Shown here: one piece after another, positions 1-5,164 of the stretch | Position numbering within the stretch: position 1 is the first letter of the stretch | How the letters are laid out: every line of letters starts with the position of its first letter | From: Opitutia bacterium | GTDB taxonomy: Bacteria > Verrucomicrobiota > Verrucomicrobiia > Opitutales > Opitutaceae | DNA length: 5,164 nucleotides | Direction: 5' to 3' | Assembly (NCBI GenBank): GCA_025351035.1 | Contig: JANXWT010000188.1 | Location: 1-5,164, forward strand | Notes under the pieces: generated by a model | The model's database searches: none | Seen by the model: only the letters and a program-made list of their open reading frames with translations | Told to the model about the DNA's origin: nothing | Position numbers and translations under genes: made by a program

Positions 1-419
1 CGCTTCTGCAATCCGGACAGATCCATTTCCAGCATGCTGAGACCCTCCGCCGCCAACGGACCGATCTCCAGTTTGTCGACCTGCGAGATGCGCGCGAGTT
101 TGGTGGACTTGCTGCCTGGCGAACCGACCGGCATTTCACCCGTAATGGGCAATCCCAGTTCCCCAGCAAACGGCGCGGCGAGCAGCGAAACTTGGGCTCC
201 GCTGTCGAGGATGAACATGTAGGGCCCGCGCCCGTTAACCTTTGCCGAGACCACCATGCGGCCCTCGACAAACTCCATCGGCACTGCCACAGGCGCATCC
301 AAGACAATCTTTTCGGGCGGCGACATGCCGTGCTGGCCGCAACCGGTGGTGGTGCAGGTCAGGGCCGCCGCAAGGGCGAGGAGTGAAAAAGGGAGTCGGG
401 AGGGGGTTGTTGTTTGCAT
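1..419 (-). CDS. Retropepsin-like aspartyl protease, exported, probable lipoprotein (3' end outside window)
   Basis: The reading frame begins at the ATG at 419 and stays open for 139 codons to the left edge, so the C-terminal part is missing. Residues 1-27 look like an export signal: a short N-terminus with R8, a hydrophobic stretch at about 10-20 (LPFSLLALAAAL), then cysteines at 22 and 27. Neither cysteine sits in a perfect lipobox, so lipidation is likely rather than certain. Residues 66-80 (GPYMFILDSGAQVSLL) contain the catalytic Asp-Ser-Gly (D72-S73-G74) preceded by a hydrophobic strand, as in bacterial single-domain retropepsin-like proteases (gag-polyprotein putative aspartyl protease / Asp_protease_2 families). 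Such proteins usually act as dimers or as two repeated halves; a second half could lie beyond the edge. The gene is divergent from the PadR gene and shares its control region, so it may be a PadR target. No clear Shine-Dalgarno site precedes the ATG. The substrate is unknown. Confidence 0.8.
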   Translation of the reverse strand, partial: MQTTTPSRLPFSLLALAAALTCTTTGCGQHGMSPPEKIVLDAPVAVPMEFVEGRMVVSAKVNGRGPYMFILDSGAQVSLLAAPFAGELGLPITGEMPVGSPGSKSTKLARISQVDKLEIGPLAAEGLSMLEMDLSGLQK

Positions 420-473
420 AGTCCGTTTCGTATTAATTGACAGTAAAAGACTGACCCGCCATATACTGTCAAT
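420..473. promoter_or_regulatory. Divergent promoter region with candidate PadR operator
   Basis: The gap between the two divergent start codons contains TTGACA on both strands: 437-442 on plus and 472-467 on minus. On the plus strand, TATACT at 462-467 (19-bp spacer) or CATATA at 460-465 (17-bp spacer) can serve as -10. On the minus strand, TTTACT at 447-442 or CTTTTA at 449-444 occupies the mirrored position. Plus-strand transcription would start at about 472-474, on the padR ATG itself, so a leaderless padR mRNA is plausible; no Shine-Dalgarno site precedes that ATG. The minus-strand message would have a leader of roughly 15 nt. The promoter calls rest on motif matching only. Confidence 0.55.
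436..473. repeat. Perfect 10-bp inverted repeat, probable operator
   Basis: ATTGACAGTA at 436-445 and its exact reverse complement TACTGTCAAT at 464-473 are separated by 18 bp, with arm centres 28 bp apart. The right arm runs into the padR start codon (ATG at 472-474). Each arm overlaps the -35 element of one divergent promoter and abuts or overlaps the -10 of the other, so a bound repressor dimer would block both. A PadR-type winged-helix dimer is the obvious candidate ligand because its gene adjoins; this is inference from position and symmetry. Confidence 0.6.
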
Positions 474-1029
474 GCGCAAACTCAGCGAACTCGAGGGCGC
501 CGTCCTCGGTGTGGTCTTCCAGCACGGGCCACTTACTCCCTACCAGGTGCGGAAGGTCTTCGCCCATTCCCCCAACCCGCATTGGAGCGCCAGCGCCGGC
601 TCGATCTACCCGCTCATCCAGCGTCTCGCCCGCCAGCGCTTGCTCTCCTCGCGCTCCCACACGACGGGCGCGCGCAAGGGTCTGAAGTATTCCCTGACGG
701 CCGCTGGGCGGCAAGTGCTGCGAGGGTGGATCATGGAGGCCGAGCACGAAAAAATCGCCACTACCTCCGATCTGATTCGGCTCCGTGTATTCTTTCTCGG
801 GGTCCTCCGACCGGCCGAGCAGAGAAAATTTGTCGACCACATGATTGCCAAAATCACGGCGGTGCGAGAACTCGACGAACGCTATTGTCGCGAGAAACTG
901 GCAGCCAAAAACACTTATTCTTACCTCGGCGGACGCGGCGCCTTACTCATGAGCGGTGCGCGGCTCGCATGGCTGCGGGAAATCAAAGCGCATTTCCGCA
1001 ATAATGGCGGCACGCCCGAGGCCCGGTAA
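472..1029 (+). CDS. PadR-family transcriptional regulator
   Basis: A 185-residue DNA-binding repressor. The frame is open further upstream, but the protein family begins at the MRKLSELEGAVLG sequence encoded from 472, and the control region lies immediately before it. Residues 7-84 form the PadR winged helix: the opening helix (ELEGAVLGVVFQHGPLTPYQV, 7-26), the signature ASAGSIYPLIQRLARQRLL (40-58), and the wing with GARKGLKYSLTAAGRQVLRGW (66-86). Residues about 100-176 form the C-terminal helical dimerisation region (SDLIRLRVFFLGVL, then AEQRKFVDHM, then TYSYLGGRGALLMSGARLAWL). The length fits the two-domain PadR subfamily. It is divergent from the protease gene and convergent with the minus-strand gene ending at 1036 (6-bp gap, no terminator hairpin seen). 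It probably regulates itself and the protease gene through the inverted repeat at 436-473. The effector is unknown. Confidence 0.9.
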   Translation: MRKLSELEGAVLGVVFQHGPLTPYQVRKVFAHSPNPHWSASAGSIYPLIQRLARQRLLSSRSHTTGARKGLKYSLTAAGRQVLRGWIMEAEHEKIATTSDLIRLRVFFLGVLRPAEQRKFVDHMIAKITAVRELDERYCREKLAAKNTYSYLGGRGALLMSGARLAWLREIKAHFRNNGGTPEAR

Positions 1030-1035
1030 GGTCAG

Positions 1036-1536
1036 TCAGTTGCCGACGGCTTTCCGAAAGACAAAGTCGACCCGCCGCGTCTCGCCGGTCTTGTCCGGTC
1101 CCTCGATGCTGGCGAGCAGCGAGCCGTCGGACTGCAGCGCCTAGCTGATGCGCTGGGGAAAAGCGTGCTCCAGGTTTTCGAACACCACGGAGTTCGCCGT
1201 GAGTTCTTTCAACTGAAACGCGGTCTCCTGCTGCCGCGACGGCATCGCGACGTAGAAAAGCTCGCCGCCAGGACCGCCGCGAATCTGGAGAAACTCGTAT
1301 TCGAGCGTCTTGCCGCCTTTCATTTTGCGACTCATGCCGAGCATCGTGCCGCCGGCGGGAGCCATCCACTCTTCGCGGACGACACGCCCGCTCTGTTCAA
1401 ACTCCCAACGCCCGGTCAGCCACGCAAGGGCGTCAACCCCCGGCTTCGCCTCGGGCTTCTTGGCTGCGAGTAACAGCCCGGCGACTAGCGCTACGCCGCA
1501 TATTCTCCACCCCGACCTGAACGGACGAAGCCTCAT
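1036..1536 (-). pseudogene. DUF6265-like exported protein interrupted by an in-frame TAG
   Basis: From the ATG at 1536 the frame encodes a basic N-terminus and a hydrophobic export segment (residues 10-25), then a domain resembling the DUF6265 family: ALAWLTGRWEFE (36-47), EEWMAPAGGTMLGMSRKMKGG (55-75), LEYEFLQIR (78-86) and VVFENLEHAFPQRIS (117-131). Codon 132 is TAG (1143-1141). The same frame continues past it with 34 more family-like residues, including DGSLLASIEGP and RRVDFVFRK, and ends at TGA (1038-1036). The full span is 167 codons including the terminal stop; ordinary translation gives 131 residues (1141-1536) and loses the last strands of the domain. From memory of the family, FPQRI is usually followed one or two residues later by Tyr, and TAC/TAT to TAG is a single change. 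The start lies 2 bp after the upstream gene's TAG, suggesting one operon. Function is unknown. It may be a recent pseudogene, a readthrough gene or a sequencing error. Confidence 0.7.
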
Positions 1537-1538
1537 CT

Positions 1539-1940
1539 CTATTTCGCTCGGGGCGGCTGCCAAAGTTCGATGCGGTTGCCGTCGCAGTCTTTGACCCAAG
1601 CAAATTTTCCAAACTCGGACGCCTCGATACCCTTCGGATCGATCTATACGCGTTCCTTCTTCAGTGCCGCGATCACCTTTTTCAGATTGGCGACGCGGTA
1701 GTTGATCATGAAACTCTGCTTGCCCGCGCCGAAATATTCCGTGTCCGACTCGAACGCGCTCCAGACCGTGCAACCATTCTTCTTCGGGCTTTTCGCGTCG
1801 CGCCACTCAAACGACCAACCGCCCCACGCCGGGTCGAGCGGCAGTCCGAGATGCTTCCGATACCACGCTTGCGCTTTCTTCGTATTCTTCGCTTTGAAAA
1901 AAATCCCGCCGATACCGGTGACTCGTGTATTTGTTTTCAT
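1539..1940 (-). pseudogene. Glyoxalase/bleomycin-resistance (VOC) protein interrupted by an in-frame TAG
   Basis: From the ATG at 1940 the frame gives a vicinal-oxygen-chelate fold protein: VTGIGGIFFKAKNTKKAQAW (7-26), YRKHLGLPLDPAWGGWSFEW (27-46), TVWSAFESDTEYFG (58-71) and SFMINYRVANLKKVIAALKK (76-95). Codon 99 is TAG (1646-1644). The same frame continues with IDPKGIEASEFGKFAWVKD and then CDGNRIELWQPP, the expected C-terminal strands, which end in the fold's conserved NRIELW motif with its likely metal-ligand Glu. It reaches a second TAG at 1541-1539. The intact protein would be about 133 residues, normal for this family; translation stopping at codon 99 gives 98 residues (1644-1940) and no final strands. 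Arg97 replaces the Gly usual in the EGV-type turn just before the stop, a second sign of relaxed constraint. Homologues are generally annotated only as VOC-family proteins, so the substrate is unknown. It lies 6 bp after the membrane-protein gene, without a visible Shine-Dalgarno site. Confidence 0.75.
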
Positions 1941-1946
1941 GCTTGG

Positions 1947-2273
1947 TCAAAGAGGAGGTGGTTGCGTGGTTTGCTCGAAATCCATTTCGAAGCCACCAAT
2001 CCAACCGGCGAGCAGGTTATAGATGAAAGCTCCAATGACGCCGAAGACAAAGCCAAGGCCGGCGTAGAAGATCGGGACGAAAACAAGAAAACCCATTCCC
2101 ATTCCGAACATAAAGGGCAACGGCGCCATGCTGCCCTGACTGCGTGCTGCCATCCCGCCCAACGTCATAAACAGTAAAACGAACGGAACGAACAACAACG
2201 AGAGCAGACCGTAGAACGCGGCGAGCATTTTGCCCGCTTGCAGCGGGGCAAGGCGCTTCAGTTTCATCGTCAT
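1947..2273 (-). CDS. Small two-helix membrane protein (DUF3566-like)
   Basis: A 108-residue inner-membrane protein if started at the ATG at 2273; an in-frame ATG at 2267 would give 106 residues starting MKLKRLAPLQ, and the sequence does not decide between them. A short basic N-terminus (KLKRLAPLQAGK) leads into a hydrophobic segment at about 17-39 and a longer one at about 53-88, ending in GAFIYNLLAGWIGGFEMDFE (81-100). The final segment, an aliphatic helix ending in a Tyr-Asn pair and then GG plus acidic residues, recalls the DUF3566 transmembrane family and small uncharacterised membrane proteins from Verrucomicrobia; this assignment is from memory. The second segment is rich in Gly, Met and Phe. 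It is the first gene of the minus-strand group, 6 bp ahead of the glyoxalase frame, and ends in TGA. No function can be assigned. Confidence 0.75.
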   Translation of the reverse strand: MTMKLKRLAPLQAGKMLAAFYGLLSLLFVPFVLLFMTLGGMAARSQGSMAPLPFMFGMGMGFLVFVPIFYAGLGFVFGVIGAFIYNLLAGWIGGFEMDFEQTTQPPPL

Positions 2274-2500
2274 CCGTGCAGTCTACGGACCGGCCGTGGA
2301 GTCGCGAGCCATTTTGCAGTCGGCACTCCACCGTCAGGGGCCGCCGATTCCCTAGTCCTTTTGGCGTAATCATGGCACCCAACTGCCGCGCAATTTCCGC
2401 CAAGCCATGCACAGCTCGGCGGCGACCCCGACGTTATCATTGGCCAATCCAAAGCGTCGGGCCGCCGACCGTCTGGCTCGGTCTCCCTCGCCTATCCTCA
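2274..2500. other. Divergent intergenic region upstream of the oxidoreductase operon
   Basis: This 227-bp stretch separates the minus-strand membrane-protein gene from the plus-strand oxidoreductase operon, so it should hold promoters for both directions. No convincing -35/-10 pair with normal spacing was found on either strand. The open frames crossing it do not resemble protein families and are taken as chance. The one clear structure is the bulged inverted repeat at 2417-2467. No tRNA-like fold was recognised. Confidence 0.5.
2417..2467. repeat. Bulged GC-rich inverted repeat with a palindromic loop
   Basis: CGGCGGC (2417-2423) pairs with GCCGCCG (2461-2467) and CCGACG (2428-2433) pairs with CGTCGG (2455-2460). 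This gives 13 base pairs interrupted by a 4-nt bulge (2424-2427) on the left side. The 21-nt loop contains the perfect 10-bp palindrome ATTGGCCAAT at 2439-2448. It ends 33 bp before the start of the oxidoreductase alpha gene. It could be a structured 5' leader or an operator for the operon. It is not followed by a T-run, so it is not a typical intrinsic terminator. Confidence 0.45.
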
Positions 2501-3907
2501 ATGTCCACCCACGCCCGCCCCAAGCCCTTCCTCGAAGCCGAATACTGCAAAGGCTGCCTGCGTTGCATCGACGCCTGCCCGAAGGATTGCATCACGCCCG
2601 GCACCGAGATCAATCCGGCGACCGGTTTCGTCGCCGTCGAGCTGAACCTCGCCGCCTGCAACGGCTGTGCGCTCTGCATGCAGGCGTGCCCCGAGCCCTT
2701 CGGCCTGCGGCCCGAGACGGAGCGCACCTGCGCCACCGGCGGCTTCGAACTCGAGGATCCCGTCGCGATTTTCGGCAAGAAAGAAGTCGACACCTTTTCC
2801 GAGGGCGACCGGCCCGAGGAACTCATCGCCCTGCCCGCGTGCGACCCGATGGTCCTCAAGGGCACCTACGCCTCCGCCATCGGCGCATTGCTCGCCGGTT
2901 GCCGCCATGTCTTCGGCTATCCGATCACTCCGAGCACCGAGGGCGGTGAGCTGATGGCCAAGATTCTCCCGAAGCTCGGCGGCCATTTTGTGCAAGCCGT
3001 CAGCGAGACCGCCGCCGTCAACATGATGTATGGAGCCGGCGGGGCCGGCGTGCCGTGCATGACGTTCACCAGCGGACCCGGCTTCAGTTTGATGCTCGAG
3101 GGGATCAGCTACATGATCGGCGCGGAAGTCCCGGGCGTCTTCGTCAACATCATGCGCGGCGGCCCCGGTCTCGGCAATCTCGGGCCCGAGCAAGCCGACA
3201 TCAAACTCGTGTGCCGCGGCCTTGGTCATGGCAACACGCACGCCATCGTCCTCGCACCGGGCACGCCGCAGGAAATGCTCGATCTGACCATCGAGGCCTT
3301 CGATCTGGCCTTCCTCTATCGCAATCCCGTCGTCATTCTCGGTGACGGCTTTCTCGGCCAGATGACCGGCGTCGTGAATCTGCCCACGCATCTGCTCCGG
3401 CCCGGTCTCCCCGCCTGGGCCGTCCACGGCGACCGCGCACACCGACACAATCTCATCTGCTCGATCCATCTTGCCGAGGCCGACCTCGAGGCCCACAACC
3501 GCCACCTCAACGCCAAATACGCGCGCATCTGCGCCGAGGAACAGCGCTCTGAATCCTACCGCTGCGACGACGCCGACGTGCTCGTGATCGCGTGCAACAC
3601 ACCCGCGCGCATGGCGCAGGGCGCCGTCGAAGCCGCCCGCGCCCAAGGCGTGAAGGCCGGCCTCTTCCGCCCACTCACGCTCTGGCCGTTCCCCGTCGAC
3701 GCGTTGCTCACGTTGCTGCCCAACGTCCGTCAACTCGTCATCGTCGAGGGCAGCCCGGGCCAGCTCGAAGACGAACTTCGCCTCACGCTCAGCCATGCCG
3801 GCGTCACGCCGCCGCCCATCACTCCGGTGCGACACTACGGAGGCGTGTTGCCGGCCGAATCCGAAATCCTCGAATTCATTCTCGTCGTCCAGGAGGCCTT
3901 GTCATGA
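2501..3907 (+). CDS. 2-oxoacid:ferredoxin oxidoreductase, fused ferredoxin (delta) and alpha subunit, VorB type
   Basis: A 468-residue cytoplasmic subunit. Residues 10-66 are a two-cluster ferredoxin domain with C16, C19, C22, C26 and C53, C56, C59, C63, each set followed by Pro as in CxxCxxCxxxCP; these would bind two [4Fe-4S] clusters that pass electrons to external ferredoxin. After a linker (about 70-115), residues 116-295 form the alpha-subunit pyrimidine-binding domain, with GTYASAIGALLAGC, then GYPITPSTE (139-147), the VSETAAVNMMYGA stretch (168-180), and the MRGGPGLGN motif (218-226) typical of VorB-type enzymes. Residues about 355-460 form the C-terminal transketolase-like domain (ADVLVIACNTPARMAQGAV, RPLTLWPFP, VIVEGSPGQLEDEL). 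The frame is open upstream to 2276, but homology starts at the ATG at 2501; no Shine-Dalgarno site precedes it. It overlaps the next gene by 4 bp. The substrate (branched-chain 2-oxoacid, 2-oxoglutarate or other) cannot be decided from sequence. Confidence 0.9.
   Translation: MSTHARPKPFLEAEYCKGCLRCIDACPKDCITPGTEINPATGFVAVELNLAACNGCALCMQACPEPFGLRPETERTCATGGFELEDPVAIFGKKEVDTFSEGDRPEELIALPACDPMVLKGTYASAIGALLAGCRHVFGYPITPSTEGGELMAKILPKLGGHFVQAVSETAAVNMMYGAGGAGVPCMTFTSGPGFSLMLEGISYMIGAEVPGVFVNIMRGGPGLGNLGPEQADIKLVCRGLGHGNTHAIVLAPGTPQEMLDLTIEAFDLAFLYRNPVVILGDGFLGQMTGVVNLPTHLLRPGLPAWAVHGDRAHRHNLICSIHLAEADLEAHNRHLNAKYARICAEEQRSESYRCDDADVLVIACNTPARMAQGAVEAARAQGVKAGLFRPLTLWPFPVDALLTLLPNVRQLVIVEGSPGQLEDELRLTLSHAGVTPPPITPVRHYGGVLPAESEILEFILVVQEALS
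3891..3896 (+). promoter_or_regulatory. Strong Shine-Dalgarno site for the beta-gamma gene
   Basis: AGGAGG lies 7 bp before the ATG at 3904, inside the end of the alpha coding sequence. It fixes the start of the beta-gamma gene. Together with the ATGA overlap (alpha stop TGA at 3905-3907) it suggests coupled translation giving equal amounts of the two subunits. It is the only consensus ribosome-binding site next to a start codon in the window. Confidence 0.85.
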
Positions 3908-5164
3908 GCGTATTCTACGAAACCTTTGAACGCCATGCGCACGGCAAGGGCCTCAAGGGCCATAGCACCCACTATTGCCCCGGCTGCGGGCACGGTGTCG
4001 TCCACCGCGACATCGCCGCTGTCATCGGCGAGCTCGGCATCCAGGATCGCACCGTGCTCATCAGCCCCGTCGGCTGCGCCGTGTTTGCCCACTACTATTT
4101 CAACGTCGGCAACTCCCAAGCTGCCCACGGTCGCGCGCCCGCCGTCGCTCTCGGCCACAAGCTCGCGAATCCCGACGCCGTGGTCATCAGCTATCAAGGC
4201 GACGGCGACCTTGCCTCCATCGGCCTCGCCGAGACGATCTCCATCGCCCAGATCGGCCTGCCGCTCACGGTCATCTTCATCAACAACGCCATTTACGGCA
4301 TGACCGGTGGCCAACTCGCCCCGACGTCGCTCATGGGCCAGAAAACCGCGACGAGCCCCGACGGCCGCAACCGCTCGATGGGCCAGCCACTCAAGATGGC
4401 CGAGCTCATCGCGCAGCTCGACGGTCCGATCTACGTCGAACGTGTCGCGCTCTACGACGCGAAGCAGCGCGTAAAAGCCCGCAAAGCGATCAAGAAGGCC
4501 GTGCAACTTCAGGTGGAGGGACGCGGCTACGCGTTCATTGAAGTCCTTGCCGAATGCCCGACGCACTTGAAGCTCTCGCCCGTCGATGCCGAAAAATGGG
4601 TGCAGGAAAACATGGAACCCATCTACCCGCTCGGCGTGAAGAAGGACCTCACCATCGAGCCGTGGTTTGCGCCGCCGACCGCGAGCTTTGAGCCCGAGGC
4701 CGTGCTTGGTTACTGCGGCGCCGATCCCGCCAGCGGCGAGCGCGCCGTCCCGGTCTGGCCGGAGCATTTCGAGAAACGCGACCTCAGTTTCAAACTCGCC
4801 GGGGCCGGCGGGGACGGCGCTCAGACGGCTGCGCTCCTGCTCACGCGCGCCGCCATCTCCGAGGGCTACGACGCCACGCACATTCCAAGCTACGGTCCCG
4901 AGAGCCGCGGCGGCACTTCCTACGCCGACGTGCATATCGCCGCCGATGAAGTGCTCAACCCCGCTGCGCCCAACCCCGATGTGCTCATCGCTTTCAACGC
5001 GCCCAGTCTCGCGAAGTTCGCCCCCGACGTCCGCGAAGACGGTCTCATCATTTACGACCGCACTGTTATCCTGACTCCGGGCGCTCTGCCCAGCCACTGC
5101 CGCGTGCTCGGCCTGCCGTTGACCCAGCTCGCCACCGATCTGGGCCGGCCGATGGTGAAAAATG
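3904..5164 (+). CDS. 2-oxoacid:ferredoxin oxidoreductase, fused beta (thiamine diphosphate) and gamma subunit (3' end outside window)
   Basis: The frame is open from the ATG at 3904 through 420 codons to the right edge. Residues 20-240 are the beta subunit: HYCPGCGHGVVHRDI (23-37), PVGCAVFAHYYF (55-66) and AAHGRAPAVALGHK (73-86). The thiamine diphosphate/Mg motif follows, GDGD (99-102) with N127-N128 25 residues later, then AIYGMTGGQLAPTSLMGQKT (129-148). Cys25, Cys28, Cys58 and Cys218 are placed to hold the proximal [4Fe-4S] cluster. Residues about 293-420 are the gamma domain, starting with the glycine loop LAGAGGDGAQTAALLL (298-313) and the conserved PESRGGTSYADVHI (332-345), the usual CoA-associated domain of this enzyme family. 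The linker at about 240-292 joins what are separate subunits in many relatives. With the upstream ferredoxin-alpha protein it would form a complete enzyme: 2-oxoacid + CoA + oxidised ferredoxin gives acyl-CoA + CO2 + reduced ferredoxin. The missing C-terminus is probably only the end of the gamma domain. Confidence 0.9.
   Translation, partial: MSVFYETFERHAHGKGLKGHSTHYCPGCGHGVVHRDIAAVIGELGIQDRTVLISPVGCAVFAHYYFNVGNSQAAHGRAPAVALGHKLANPDAVVISYQGDGDLASIGLAETISIAQIGLPLTVIFINNAIYGMTGGQLAPTSLMGQKTATSPDGRNRSMGQPLKMAELIAQLDGPIYVERVALYDAKQRVKARKAIKKAVQLQVEGRGYAFIEVLAECPTHLKLSPVDAEKWVQENMEPIYPLGVKKDLTIEPWFAPPTASFEPEAVLGYCGADPASGERAVPVWPEHFEKRDLSFKLAGAGGDGAQTAALLLTRAAISEGYDATHIPSYGPESRGGTSYADVHIAADEVLNPAAPNPDVLIAFNAPSLAKFAPDVREDGLIIYDRTVILTPGALPSHCRVLGLPLTQLATDLGRPMVKN

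Noticed and set aside
256..471. N-terminal extension of the PadR protein to the ATG at 256.
   Set aside because: It would run across the divergent control region and antisense to the protease; the PadR domain begins at the ATG at 472.
1030..1035. Possible bidirectional terminator between the convergent PadR and DUF6265-like genes.
   Set aside because: Only 6 bp separate the stops and no stem with a T-run was found there.
1951..1960. Strong Shine-Dalgarno-like AGAGGAGGTG on the plus strand.
   Set aside because: It is the complement of the proline codons at the end of the minus-strand membrane-protein gene, and the short plus-strand frames after it look like nothing known.
2361..2375. TTGGCGTAATCATGG, identical to 15 bases near the lacZ-alpha start in common cloning vectors.
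   Set aside because: The match stops at both ends and the flanks are not vector sequence; taken as coincidence.
2017..2412. Minus-strand frame beginning MHGLAEIARQLG across the intergenic region.
   Set aside because: Its start looks protein-like, but most of it lies out of frame inside the membrane-protein gene and no family was recognised.
2276..2500. N-terminal extension of the alpha subunit to the ATG at 2276.
   Set aside because: The translation is Arg/Pro-rich and unlike the family; homology starts at the ATG at 2501, 15 residues before the first cluster cysteine.
2498..5097. Two long antisense open frames (2498-3835 and 3835-5097, minus strand) opposite the oxidoreductase genes.
   Set aside because: They are mirror images of GC-rich coding DNA, with low-complexity Ala/Gly/Asp/Arg-rich translations and no family motifs; the plus-strand frames carry unmistakable enzyme motifs.

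Overview
The window is about 60% G+C and densely coding. It looks like a bacterial chromosome, possibly a Verrucomicrobia/Opitutaceae-type organism. That placement is a loose impression from gene content, weak use of Shine-Dalgarno sites and similarity to families remembered from that phylum; nothing in the window proves it. No rRNA, tRNA, CRISPR array, insertion sequence or phage gene was seen.

Left part (1-1029): a secreted or lipoprotein-like retropepsin-type aspartyl protease (minus strand, running off the left edge) and a PadR-family repressor (472-1029, plus strand) are divergently transcribed from a 52-bp gap. The gap and the first two bases of padR hold a perfect inverted repeat, ATTGACAGTA / TACTGTCAAT. 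Each arm carries a TTGACA -35 element for one strand and overlaps the -10 region for the other. It is a good candidate for an autoregulatory PadR operator controlling both genes.

Middle part (1036-2273): three tightly spaced minus-strand genes, read from 2273 down to 1036, encode a small two-helix membrane protein, a glyoxalase/bleomycin-resistance-fold protein and an exported DUF6265-like protein. The last two are each interrupted by a single in-frame TAG, and in both cases recognisable family sequence continues in the same frame after it. The simplest reading is two nonsense mutations, but the pattern could also mean amber readthrough. If TAG is read as sense, the glyoxalase frame ends at a TGA that overlaps the next gene's ATG as ATGA, the same junction used by the oxidoreductase genes to the right.

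Right part (2274-5164): after a 227-bp divergent intergenic region containing a bulged GC-rich hairpin with a palindromic loop, a two-gene plus-strand operon encodes a 2-oxoacid:ferredoxin oxidoreductase of the VorB type. Four classical subunits are compressed into two polypeptides: ferredoxin (delta) fused to alpha, and beta (thiamine diphosphate) fused to gamma. The genes overlap by 4 bp, and the second has a strong Shine-Dalgarno site. The second gene runs off the right edge. Together they would oxidatively decarboxylate a 2-oxoacid to an acyl-CoA and reduce ferredoxin; the substrate cannot be fixed from the sequence.
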